64,000 nt of DNA, from contig JAEZHI010000039.1 of NCBI GenBank assembly GCA_023436885.1, positions 124,001 to 188,000 on the forward strand, in the 5' to 3' direction. The notes below the pieces were generated by a model. It was given only the letters and a program-made list of their open reading frames with translations. It was not told the DNA's origin and searched no databases. Of the stretch, positions 54,544 through 62,782 are shown in pieces; positions within the stretch are counted from its first letter, which is position 1, and each line of letters begins with the position of its first letter. The stretch is from Pseudomonadota bacterium. GTDB lineage: Bacteria > Pseudomonadota > Alphaproteobacteria > Rhizobiales > Pleomorphomonadaceae. Both the position numbers and the translations under genes were made by a program.

Positions 54544-55218
54544 ATGCGTCCGGTAGTGGTTTTCGATCTCGATGGGACGCTTCTCGACACAGCCCCGGAC
54601 CTCCTGCGGGCGCTCAACAGGATCCTTGACGGCGAAGGCTTGGCCGCGGTCGCACGCGCCGATGTGGCGGGGCTGTTCGGGCATGGAGCGAGCGCATTGA
54701 TCGGCGAAGGGTTCCGACGCTCGGAGCGACCGCTTGCCGAGGATCGCCTGCCGGAATTGGTTGAGCGGTTCATTACGTTTTACGCGGCAGAGATCGCTGC
54801 GGAAACACGCCCCTACCCCGGCATTGTCGATGCCATTGCCCGTCTCGACAACAGGGGCTTCGGCCTTGCTGTCTGCACGAACAAGCGGGAGCTGCTGGCC
54901 CATGCGGTACTGGAAGGAACCGGCATCGCCTCCCACTTCGCCGCTGTGATCGGTGGCGATAGTTTGCCCGAGCACAAACCGCACCCTCGGCCACTGGTCG
55001 AGGCGATTACCCGCTCAGGCGGAACAACGAGCGCGGCGATCATGGTTGGTGACAGCGAGACCGACATTGCAACGGCGCGCGCCGCAGGCATACCGGTCAT
55101 TGCCGTCGATTTCGGTTACTCCGACCGGCCGGTGATCGAGTTGGGCGCCGATGCCGTCATCAGCCATTATGAGGAGATCGACAGGACGATTGAGCGGCTG
55201 TTGCAGCCTCAGTCGTAG
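54544..55218 (+). CDS. gph: Phosphoglycolate phosphatase-like HAD hydrolase
   Basis: A 225-residue HAD-superfamily phosphatase, subfamily IA. The nucleophile motif is VVFDLDGTLLDTAPDLLRAL (Asp8 and Asp10), motif II lies in AVCTNKRE, the lysine in EHKPHPRPL, and motif IV in MVGDSETDIATARAAG. It resembles Gph, which removes 2-phosphoglycolate from DNA repair or oxygenase activity. ATG at 54544 gives the standard N-terminus; the upstream frame is not family sequence. Confidence 0.92.
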   Translation: MRPVVVFDLDGTLLDTAPDLLRALNRILDGEGLAAVARADVAGLFGHGASALIGEGFRRSERPLAEDRLPELVERFITFYAAEIAAETRPYPGIVDAIARLDNRGFGLAVCTNKRELLAHAVLEGTGIASHFAAVIGGDSLPEHKPHPRPLVEAITRSGGTTSAAIMVGDSETDIATARAAGIPVIAVDFGYSDRPVIELGADAVISHYEEIDRTIERLLQPQS

Positions 55219-55240
55219 AGTTCGCCACCCTGGATTTCCG

Positions 55241-55879
55241 TCAATCGCCCGTTTCGGCATTTGTTGCGCCGATCGGCTTCGATTCCGGAGATCCCTGTTG
55301 ACGCAAGAAGATCGACAACACCACGAGGATGGCTGTCGACAGAAACTCCGACTGCCAGTTCTGGAAAGATTCGAACCACAGCTGGGCATCGAAGAAGTAA
55401 CTTCCCATGGACTGGGGCATCCCGCCATGGCGAAGAATTTCCGCATTGGCTGCGGCGCAGCTCGCAGACCAGTGCAACAGGAAAGACAGGACGAAGAGAA
55501 CTGCGAGAGCCAAACCCAGCCCGTTGCAATAGATCCAGGAAAGAGTGGGATGGCGCCGCCAGAGCTCTGCGGGGAGCCGATCTTTGGGGCGGTCAGGGTC
55601 GTCGGGATCGCGCGACTCGGACGAGCCGCGCTGGAACAGCATCGCGGTCAGGACCACGTAAGCGGACATCTGCAGGAATTCGCTTTCCCAGTTCTCGAAA
55701 AGGGCCGATAGGAAAGGACCACTTTCAAGATAGGCGATAAGGCCGATGGTCGACGCGCCATGTTTGGCGAGTTCATCGTTGTGGTTGACATAGCCGGCCC
55801 AGATCATGCCGGCCGTGCTGAAGACGAACATCGCCAGCAGGGTGATCGTCAGCCCGTTATCACGGAAAAAGGTCCTCAC
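55241..55879 (-). CDS. DUF6766 family membrane protein with internal duplication
   Basis: A 212-residue integral membrane protein with four predicted helices in two pairs. The halves are related: FENWESEFLQMSAYVVLTAM followed by QRGSSESR in the first half matches FQNWQSEFLSTAILVVLSIF followed by RQQGSPESK in the second, so the protein arose by duplication of a two-helix unit. A charged linker (SRDPDDPDRPKDRLP) joins them. I recognise the family as DUF6766; its function is unknown. It is convergent with the phosphatase gene, 22 bases away. Confidence 0.85.
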   Translation of the reverse strand: MRTFFRDNGLTITLLAMFVFSTAGMIWAGYVNHNDELAKHGASTIGLIAYLESGPFLSALFENWESEFLQMSAYVVLTAMLFQRGSSESRDPDDPDRPKDRLPAELWRRHPTLSWIYCNGLGLALAVLFVLSFLLHWSASCAAANAEILRHGGMPQSMGSYFFDAQLWFESFQNWQSEFLSTAILVVLSIFLRQQGSPESKPIGATNAETGD

Positions 55880-56009
55880 CTGCGCCCCCTATTCGAACCC
55901 TAACATCTTGGCAATTCGGCCACTGGTGTTGTTCAGAGAGAACGCAGTCTCGGCGGTTCCGTTCCGGTGATACCCGCAGGTATGCATCCACGATCTACCG
56001 GCCTGGATT

Positions 56010-56495
56010 TCATTCGTCCTTGAGACCAGTCGCATATTGCCGCTGACGCAGCAGCCATAGAATGGCGACACCCGCACGGCTGGCCATCAGGGCAACCGAC
56101 CAAATGCCGAGGCCGCAAGCGAGGCCGATAGCCTCAGAAAGCCACACGCTGGCTCCGGTGGTCAGCCCTTTGACGTCTCCCTTCGTAAAGACGATAACGC
56201 CGGCCGCGAGAAAGGTGATGCCAGCCGTAACCGCCTCGACGCGCCGGATCGGATCGAAGCGTAATGCCGCGTTGCCCGTGTCCAGCGTCGCCATCATGTA
56301 GATCGTGATCATGCAGAAGGTAGAAACGGCCAAGCCAACCAGCATATTGGTTCGCAAGCCAGCCGGATTCTTGTGCACGCCACGCTCAAGACCGATGAGA
56401 CCACACAAGAAAGCCGCACCGAGAGTCCTGAGGAGAAGTATTTCAACCGGAAGCGGAAATCTAAACGAGAACTCTGCAACCAGACTTTGCAGCAT
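56010..56495 (-). CDS. MgtC/SapB family membrane protein
   Basis: A 161-residue protein with about four or five membrane helices. LLRTLGAAFLCGLIGLERGV and GLRTNMLVGLAVSTFCMI, RVEAVTAGITFLAAGVIV and VKGLTTGASVWLSEAIGLAC are the family blocks. It matches the membrane half of MgtC only; the C-terminal ACT-like domain is absent, as in the short SapB-type members. The family is tied to magnesium limitation and F-type ATPase regulation in pathogens. GGGAGGG precedes the ATG. Single gene with no obvious magnesium-responsive element upstream. Confidence 0.92.
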   Translation of the reverse strand: MLQSLVAEFSFRFPLPVEILLLRTLGAAFLCGLIGLERGVHKNPAGLRTNMLVGLAVSTFCMITIYMMATLDTGNAALRFDPIRRVEAVTAGITFLAAGVIVFTKGDVKGLTTGASVWLSEAIGLACGLGIWSVALMASRAGVAILWLLRQRQYATGLKDE

Positions 56496-56953
56496 CGCGC
56501 CCTCCCAATTTCAAAGGATAAGCGCAGATCGAGAAAATGGTTCCGGAACACTAAGACCAAAGATCGCAAGTATTAGTACTGATATACCTGACGTCGATGC
56601 TGCGCACCCCGCCCAGCGGGCGCCTTGCATGCACATCCCGTTAACAGCGACTGTCCGAGAGGACGTTAGTACGATTTTTAGTTTAGTGATTGGCGATACT
56701 AGAAAAAGTCCATTCAGTAGAACCCGGCTCACAACACCTGCGTGCATCGCAACTAACCCAACACCTGTAAACAATGCCGATGTAGTATCCACCGCATAAA
56801 CTTTATCTAGCCTGAATATATCAACAATACGATAGTCTAAGGGATGAGTCGGACGCGTTTTTGCTTTGCGAATATTTTTTCATTGTTAACTCCTGCCGGC
56901 TAGACAGAAGAAACTGTCATCCGTGACAGTGCTGCCAATACTGGGGGAATCCA
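56496..56953. other. AT-richer intergenic region upstream of Cache chemoreceptor
   Basis: About 460 bases, visibly richer in A and T than the rest of the window, mainly 56560-56900. No frame is convincing: a 93-codon GTG-start frame on the minus strand (56511-56792) has hydrophobic stretches but no ribosome-binding site or known family. The chemoreceptor and mgtC promoters must lie here, and a palindrome sits close to the chemoreceptor start. Confidence 0.5.
56913..56930 (+). promoter_or_regulatory. Palindrome in the chemoreceptor leader
   Basis: ACTGTCA-TCCG-TGACAGT is a perfect 18-base inverted repeat 24 bases upstream of the GTG start codon. It could be an operator or a leader hairpin. 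There is no regulator gene beside it. Confidence 0.45.
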
Positions 56954-59146
56954 GTGAACATTCAATCGATTAAAGTCAAGATCGTCGCGCTTTCTGTAGT
57001 CTGTCTCGTGACGACCGTCGCAGCCGTCGTTGGCTATGGCGTATTCGCCAGTTCCAAGGTCAACGAACAGACCAACAAGAGCGTCTCGCAGTTACTTGAC
57101 GCCAAGTCTCGCGAAGCTCTTCAGGCCATCGCCACGACGCAAGCGGGAGATATCCGCGCCGAGGTTGACACAGCCTTCGCGGCAGCACGCAACATGGCAC
57201 GCACGTTCGAGGTCATGGTCGGCGACGGTCAGTCGGCAACGCCAATCGAGTTGCGCCGTGCTCAGCTGAACGCGACGTTGTTGAACGTTCTCAAGGACAA
57301 TCCTCGCTTCAACGGAACCTATAGCGCATGGGTTGCAGACGGCATTGATGGCAACGACGTCGCCTTTAAAGGTAAGGCAAACGTTGGTTCCGATCAGACC
57401 GGACGGGCTCTACCCTACTGGACGCGCGACAGCGCCGGCAAGATCGCCCTTCAGCCACTCGTCGAATATGACAGCCGCGACAGCCATCCCAATGGCCTGA
57501 TGAAGGGCGGCTGGTTTATCGGCCCGCAGGAAACCGGCAAGGAAAGCATCCTGGCGCCGCTGCCCTATATCGTTCAGGGCAAGGCGGTCTACCTTTCAAC
57601 GATGTCGGTTCCGATTACTGTCAATGGCAAGTTCCTTGGCGTCGCCGGTGCAGACTTTGACCTCTCCGCGATCCAGAAGCTGGCCGAGACGGTGGATGGG
57701 CAAATCTATGGTGGCGAAGGCGCGGTTACCATTGTGACCGACAAGGGCTTGATCGTCGCATCCAGCCTCGATCCGACGGCAATCGGCGGACCTTTGTCGA
57801 AGATCGACAACGCCTGGCAGGACGATATGGCAAATATCACCGCGGGCAAGCAGGCGATTACCTATGACCAGACCAACGACCGTCTGCGCGTGTTTGCTCC
57901 CGTCCCACTTGGTCGTACCGGAACGAACTGGTCTGTCATCATCGGGATTCCGCGCGCCGTCGTGATGGCTGATGTCACAAAGCTTGCGACGGACACCGCC
58001 TCGGCGCAGAGCAGCAGCACCAGCAACCAGATTTTGGTCTCCATGGTCGTTGCCCTCGCCGGCATCGTCGTGATGTGGCTGGTTTCGCTGTCCGTGAGCC
58101 GCCCGATTCAACGCCTCACGGCGGCCATGGAGGGCCTTGCCGCTCGCAAGACCGGCATCGTCGTACCCGGCACGGATCGCAAGGATGAGATTGGCGCCAT
58201 GGCCCGCACCGTCGGCGTCATTCAGGACAATGCCGTGGTCGACGCCAGGGAGGCCAGCGAGCAGGCAGCCGCTAATGATGCGCGGATCGCTGCCGAACGT
58301 CAGACGGCCATGACGAAAATGGCCGACGAGTTCGAAAGATCCGTTGGTGCCATCGTCGGTTCCGTATCCTCGGCTTCGAACCAGCTTCAGTCGGCTGCCC
58401 AAACATTAACGGGCACCGCTGAAGATACATCGGTGCGTTCCGCTGAGGTCGCGCAGGCATCGGAAAAGGCCTCAGACAATGTGAACACCGTGGCAACAGC
58501 GTCTGAGGAAATGGCCGTGTCGGTGCAGGAAATCAGCCGTCAGGTTGCCGAAAGCGCCCGCATGGCCGCCAGTGCGGTCCAGGAGGCCGTGGGTACCGCC
58601 AAGACGGTCAAGGAGCTCTCCGAAGCCGCCCAGCGCATCGGCGAGATCGTCGATCTGATTGGCAATGTCGCGGGCCAGACCAACCTTCTGGCCCTCAACG
58701 CGACCATTGAAGCTGCCCGCGCCGGTGAGGCCGGCAAGGGCTTCGCCGTGGTGGCGTCGGAAGTGAAGAACCTTGCCGACCAGACGGCAAAGGCCACCGC
58801 GCAGATCAGCACCCAGATCTCGGGTATCCAGTCGTCCACGGGAACGGCGGTGATAGCGATCGACAGCATCTCCAAGACCATCGAAAAGATGGACGAGATT
58901 GCGGCCCTGATCGCCTCGGCCGTCGAAGAGCAGGCGGCAACAACACAGGACATCGCTCAGAACGTTCAGAGCGCTTCGGCGGGCACCGCCAATGTCTCCC
59001 GGAACATCACCCTGGTGACACAGGCTGCCTCCGCCACGAGCGCCGCCGCCGAGCAAGTCCTCAGTTCGTCGGCCGAACTGTCGCAGCAGTCAGACATGCT
59101 GAAGGAACAGGTGAGAAGCTTCCTGGAAACCGTCCGGGCCGCTTGA
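56954..59146 (+). CDS. Methyl-accepting chemotaxis protein with periplasmic Cache domain
   Basis: A 730-residue transmembrane chemoreceptor. Helix 1 is near residues 10-31 (IVALSVVCLVTTVAAVVGYG); the periplasmic part (about 35-350) is a double Cache domain (FNGTYSAWVADGIDGND, YDSRDSHPNGLMKGGWFIG), usually binding amino acids, amines or organic acids; helix 2 is at about 355-378. A HAMP segment (SRPIQRLTAAMEGLAARKTG) and the signalling tip (QTNLLALNATIEAARAGEAG, VASEVKNLADQTAKAT) follow. The start is GTG with GGGGGAA upstream. A strong terminator follows. Ligand unknown. Confidence 0.95.
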   Translation: MNIQSIKVKIVALSVVCLVTTVAAVVGYGVFASSKVNEQTNKSVSQLLDAKSREALQAIATTQAGDIRAEVDTAFAAARNMARTFEVMVGDGQSATPIELRRAQLNATLLNVLKDNPRFNGTYSAWVADGIDGNDVAFKGKANVGSDQTGRALPYWTRDSAGKIALQPLVEYDSRDSHPNGLMKGGWFIGPQETGKESILAPLPYIVQGKAVYLSTMSVPITVNGKFLGVAGADFDLSAIQKLAETVDGQIYGGEGAVTIVTDKGLIVASSLDPTAIGGPLSKIDNAWQDDMANITAGKQAITYDQTNDRLRVFAPVPLGRTGTNWSVIIGIPRAVVMADVTKLATDTASAQSSSTSNQILVSMVVALAGIVVMWLVSLSVSRPIQRLTAAMEGLAARKTGIVVPGTDRKDEIGAMARTVGVIQDNAVVDAREASEQAAANDARIAAERQTAMTKMADEFERSVGAIVGSVSSASNQLQSAAQTLTGTAEDTSVRSAEVAQASEKASDNVNTVATASEEMAVSVQEISRQVAESARMAASAVQEAVGTAKTVKELSEAAQRIGEIVDLIGNVAGQTNLLALNATIEAARAGEAGKGFAVVASEVKNLADQTAKATAQISTQISGIQSSTGTAVIAIDSISKTIEKMDEIAALIASAVEEQAATTQDIAQNVQSASAGTANVSRNITLVTQAASATSAAAEQVLSSSAELSQQSDMLKEQVRSFLETVRAA

Positions 59147-59163
59147 GATCGCCAACCACGCCG

Positions 59164-59205
59164 AGCCCGCGAGAGACCTTGGGGTTTCTCGCGGGCTTTC
59201 TTTTT
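59164..59205 (+). terminator. Rho-independent terminator after the Cache chemoreceptor
   Basis: AGCCCGCGAGA (59164-59174) and TCTCGCGGGCT (59187-59197) pair perfectly over eleven bases, followed by TTCTTTTT. Confidence 0.92.
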
Positions 59206-59376
59206 GCAGGATATACGGGAGGCGCGAGAGCTCGACCCACGCTGTCTCGGAGATGACAGCCAAGACGTCGTTATGGCGCTAGAAACGGATGTGCCGATGA
59301 GCCATCATCTTCAAAAGGCCGAGCCCATCATGGCATTGTGCTGCGCTACAAGAGCCCAGGGCATAGAGGATCACTC

Positions 59377-60174
59377 ATGACTTCTTCCCTCAGCCAGGAC
59401 GAAATCCGCCGCTATTCCCGGCACTTGCTGCTGAGGGACGTCGGAGGCCCAGGCCAGCAGAAGCTCAAGGCTGCGAGAGTTCTCTGCATCGGGGCCGGAG
59501 GGCTCGGCTCCCCCATCATCGAATATCTGGCCGCCGCCGGTGTCGGCACGCTTGGCCTTGTCGATGACGATGTCGTGTCGCTATCGAACCTGCAGCGACA
59601 GGTCGTTCACTCGACGGCGAGCGTCGGAAAGCCCAAGGTGGACAGCGCTGCCGAGCGTGTGGCCGCCTTGAATCCACATGTCGCGACCGAACTGTTTCCG
59701 GTTCGCCTCGACGGCAGCAATATCGCCAGCATCTTCGAGCGCTTCGACATCATCGTAGACGGGACTGATAATTTCCCAACCCGGTTCCTGGTGGCCGATA
59801 CAGCCTACGCGCTGCAAAAGCCACTCGTCTCGGCCGCCGTGCAAGAGTTCTACGGTTCGGTAACGACGCTCCAGCCCTACTTGCTCGATGAGAGTGGCAC
59901 GCCGCTGCCAAGCTGGCGCTGCCTGATGCCCAACGAACCGGAGGGTGACGTACCGACCTGTTCCCAGGTAGGCATTCTCGGAGCGGTCGTTGGCGTGCTC
60001 GGCACCCTCGCCGCCTGCGAGGTGCTCAAGCTGATCACCGGCGTCGGCAAGCCGCTGATTGGGCGCCTGCTGATGGTCGACATTCGCGACATGCAGGTCG
60101 ACAGCATCGGCTATCGGCGCCGGCGGGACACCGTCATTCCAACGCCCGTAGAACCGGCGAGCGCAAAGGCCTGA
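59377..60174 (+). CDS. MoeB/ThiF-family adenylyltransferase lacking zinc cysteines
   Basis: A 265-residue E1-like enzyme that adenylates the C-terminus of a ubiquitin-fold sulfur carrier (MoaD, ThiS or similar). GxGxxG is GAGGLGSP (39-46), the arginine finger is in SNLQRQVVHS, and the catalytic aspartate in IIVDGTDNFPTRF. The cysteine in VPTCSQVGILG aligns with the conserved active-region cysteine. Both zinc CxxC pairs are degraded: the first reads SWRC and the second is absent near the C-terminus. GAGG precedes the ATG. It faces moeA and moaC, so a MoeB role is likely, though the two genes are on opposite strands. Confidence 0.88.
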   Translation: MTSSLSQDEIRRYSRHLLLRDVGGPGQQKLKAARVLCIGAGGLGSPIIEYLAAAGVGTLGLVDDDVVSLSNLQRQVVHSTASVGKPKVDSAAERVAALNPHVATELFPVRLDGSNIASIFERFDIIVDGTDNFPTRFLVADTAYALQKPLVSAAVQEFYGSVTTLQPYLLDESGTPLPSWRCLMPNEPEGDVPTCSQVGILGAVVGVLGTLAACEVLKLITGVGKPLIGRLLMVDIRDMQVDSIGYRRRRDTVIPTPVEPASAKA

Positions 60175-60188
60175 TCCTCTGTCCCGTC

Positions 60189-61388
60189 TTACGAAAGACG
60201 AATGACGTCCACCGTCTCGCCAGCCGATGCCGTCGGCGCATATTCGGGGCGAATGAGCAGTGCATTGGCCGTCGCCAAACTCATCATCAGGGACGAGTCC
60301 TGGCGCGTCAGCGGCGTTACGCGAAACTGCCTGTCCTTGATATGCACCTGGCTACGCAAATAGTCGCGCCGCATGTCGTTGGGCTTGAGGTCGCTTTCCA
60401 GGATGGCCGCAGAGATCTCCGGGAGAACATCGCTCCGCCCCTGCATGGCGCGGATCAGCGGCGCCAGGAACAACACGCCGCAAACCAATGTGGAAACCGG
60501 ATTGCCGGGAAGACCGAGCACCTCAGCCTCTTCGATGCGTCCGTGCATCAGCGGCTTGCCCGGACGCATAGCGACCTTCCAGAAGCCGATCCCGGCCCCC
60601 TCCGCCTCGAGCGCAGCGCGTGTGTAATCGTGATCGCCGACCGAAGCACCGCCGATCACCACCACGACGTCGGCGCCCTCATCCAGACCTCGCCTTATGC
60701 GTCGGCGCAGCAAACCGAGATCGTCGGGAGCAATGCTGAGATCGACAGGCTCGCCCCCCGCCTCGCGAATGAGATGGGAGAGCGCGACTGAGGATGAGGC
60801 AATAATCTGATTGGGCAACGGATCGCTCCCCGGGGGTACGAGTTCGTCACCGGAGGCGATCAAAGCAACGCGAGGACGCCGTCGAACCACCAGGCTGTCA
60901 TGGTTCATGGCGGCTGCCAGCCCCAAGCTTGTGAAGCCAAGACGCGTTCCGGCCCGCAGACCGACGTCCCCTTCGTTGAAGTCGAACCCGCGCGGGCGAA
61001 TATTAAGACCCCGGATGGGAGACACGTTGAAGCGAACACGATCCCCGTCTCGCTCGGCCTCTTCCTGGACGACGACGGCGTCGGCTCCCGACGGCAAGGG
61101 TGCGCCGGTGAAAATGCGAACGGCCTCGCCCGCACCGACCACTCCGCCGAAGCCATGCCCAGCGGCAGACTCGCCGATGACCGTCAGCCATTCGCCCGCC
61201 ATAAGCGCCGCCGACACGGCATATCCGTCCATGGATGAAAGGGCGAGCGGTGGCTGGGTTCGGCGTGCGTAAAGGTCGGCTGCCAGGACACGTCCGCCGG
61301 CTTCGCCGAGCGAGATCCGCTCGCTCGCCGTCAGCCTGACGGCCGAGAGCAATTCGGCCTGCGCCGCCTCGACAGAAATCAGCGTCAT
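60189..61388 (-). CDS. moeA: Molybdopterin molybdenumtransferase
   Basis: A 399-residue enzyme that inserts molybdate into adenylated molybdopterin. LSSMDGYAV is the conserved substrate block near residue 55, IFTGAPLPSGADAVVVQEE marks domain III, and VVVIGGASVGDHD and GLPGNPVST the MPT-binding core. The C-terminal beta domain is complete. GGGAG precedes the ATG at 61388; an ATG four codons upstream would nearly touch the moaC stop codon. Second gene of moaC-moeA, convergent with the MoeB-like gene 14 bases away. Confidence 0.95.
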   Translation of the reverse strand: MTLISVEAAQAELLSAVRLTASERISLGEAGGRVLAADLYARRTQPPLALSSMDGYAVSAALMAGEWLTVIGESAAGHGFGGVVGAGEAVRIFTGAPLPSGADAVVVQEEAERDGDRVRFNVSPIRGLNIRPRGFDFNEGDVGLRAGTRLGFTSLGLAAAMNHDSLVVRRRPRVALIASGDELVPPGSDPLPNQIIASSSVALSHLIREAGGEPVDLSIAPDDLGLLRRRIRRGLDEGADVVVVIGGASVGDHDYTRAALEAEGAGIGFWKVAMRPGKPLMHGRIEEAEVLGLPGNPVSTLVCGVLFLAPLIRAMQGRSDVLPEISAAILESDLKPNDMRRDYLRSQVHIKDRQFRVTPLTRQDSSLMMSLATANALLIRPEYAPTASAGETVDVIRLS

Positions 61389-61400
61389 GACAACTCCCAT

Positions 61401-61883
61401 TCAGGCTTCAGCCAGCCAATGCCCCGACTTGCCACCACTCTTTTCGACGAGGTGGATAGCTTCGATGCGAACACCCTTTTCCACCGCCTTAACCATGTCG
61501 TAGATGGTCAGGCAGGCAACCGAAACGGCGGTCAACGCTTCCATCTCGACGCCCGTCTTGCCGGTGCAGCGTACGGTGGCCGATACGACAACGCCGGGCA
61601 GTGTCGGCTCCGGTTCAAGGTCGAGCGTAATACCGGTGATCGCCAGCGGGTGACAAAGCGGGATGAGATCGGACGTCTTCTTCGCCCCCATGATGCCGGC
61701 CAGTCGCGCGGTGGCGATGACGTCGCCCTTAGGTGCCCGTCCATCGACGATCAGGGCCAGAGTTTCCGCCTTCATGATCACCTGGCCGCGGGCTGTGGCG
61801 GCACGCTGGGTCACACCTTTTTCGCCGACGTCGACCATATGCGCAGCGCCCTTGTCGTCCAGATGACTGAGACCGTCCTTCAT
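61401..61883 (-). CDS. moaC: Cyclic pyranopterin monophosphate synthase
   Basis: A 160-residue enzyme that converts the MoaA product to cPMP, the first stable molybdenum cofactor precursor. LSHLDDKGAAHMVDVGEKGV at the N-terminus, RLAGIMGAKKTSDLIPLCHP, GVEMEALTAVSVACLTIYDM and KSGGKSGHW are all conserved, including the catalytic Lys and Asp. GGAGA precedes the ATG; a longer start (61901) is possible. In many Rhizobiales trpC precedes moaC, but it does not here. Confidence 0.95.
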   Translation of the reverse strand: MKDGLSHLDDKGAAHMVDVGEKGVTQRAATARGQVIMKAETLALIVDGRAPKGDVIATARLAGIMGAKKTSDLIPLCHPLAITGITLDLEPEPTLPGVVVSATVRCTGKTGVEMEALTAVSVACLTIYDMVKAVEKGVRIEAIHLVEKSGGKSGHWLAEA

Positions 61884-61971
61884 AATGTGCTCTTCTCCCA
61901 TGAGGGCAGGGTTCGGGTCATTTACAGCACCGTTTGCCAGTTGTCCGTTCCGGTCTGCGGAGGCCACGAGA

Positions 61972-62691
61972 ATGCTTCAAATGCCCATGATACCGAATCT
62001 GTCGTTGCTCCCACCCCTCTCGAGATTCAAGGCAGTCGCATTCGATTATGATGGCACGATTGCCGACCGGGGCAGAATGGACCATGCAACCGAATCGGCA
62101 CTCGGATCGTTGCGCCGCGCCGGCTTCCGACTGGTCCTGGTATCCGGCCGAAGGCTCGAAAACCTCCGACAAATTTGCGGCGTTCTTGAGCTTTTCGAGG
62201 CTGTCGTCCTGGAAAATGGTGCAGTTTCCTTCAACCCGGAAAATGGAATCGCGCAACTGATCGCGCCGCCAATCGACACGCGATTTCTTGCCGATATGCT
62301 GCGGGAGCTTCCCGGCGAACCGCTCTTCGTTGGCCGGTCCATGTTGGCAACAGCCGCAGAAAACAGGGGTTGCGTCGAAGTGACGATCGCTCTTGGCGGC
62401 TACGATCTCGACGTTATCACCTGTGGTCGTCGGGTGCTGGTCTTGCCTAAGGGCACCAACAAGGCCAGTGGCCTTTCCCACGCACTTGCTGGCATGAATC
62501 TCAGCCGGGACCAGGTGGTCGCGGTCGGTGACGAGGAAAACGACATTGAGTTGCTGAGCGGGTGTGGCCTTGCGGTGGCCGTCGGCAATGCAGCCCCAAG
62601 GTTGAAGGCCATTGCCGACCTGGTATTGTCGGGACAGTCGGGACAAAGCGTTCAATATCTTGTCGACATGCTACTTCAGGGTGCCGGCTGA
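61972..62691 (+). CDS. Cof-type HAD-IIB hydrolase
   Basis: A 239-residue HAD phosphatase of subfamily IIB. The nucleophile is in AVAFDYDGTIADR (Asp25 and Asp27), motif II in LVLVSGRRLENL, the C2B cap occupies the centre, and NKASGLSHAL with VAVGDEENDIELL form motifs III and IV. Such proteins dephosphorylate sugar phosphates or nucleotides; substrate unknown. GGAGG lies nine bases before the ATG at 61972. The VLENGAVSFNPE loop is typical of the mannosyl-3-phosphoglycerate phosphatase-like branch. Divergent from moaC. Confidence 0.9.
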   Translation: MLQMPMIPNLSLLPPLSRFKAVAFDYDGTIADRGRMDHATESALGSLRRAGFRLVLVSGRRLENLRQICGVLELFEAVVLENGAVSFNPENGIAQLIAPPIDTRFLADMLRELPGEPLFVGRSMLATAAENRGCVEVTIALGGYDLDVITCGRRVLVLPKGTNKASGLSHALAGMNLSRDQVVAVGDEENDIELLSGCGLAVAVGNAAPRLKAIADLVLSGQSGQSVQYLVDMLLQGAG

Positions 62692-62782
62692 CGCGCAAGT
62701 CCGCCGACCCATATCGCTGAAACTCAGCCACCCGGAACCGACATGGGTTTTTTGAGGGCCGGTGCGGTGGCTGCGTTGGCCT

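Noticed and set aside
56511..56792. 93-codon minus-strand frame with hydrophobic stretches, upstream of mgtC
   Set aside because: Starts at GTG without a ribosome-binding site, in AT-richer DNA, with no family likeness. Could be a decayed gene but evidence is too thin.
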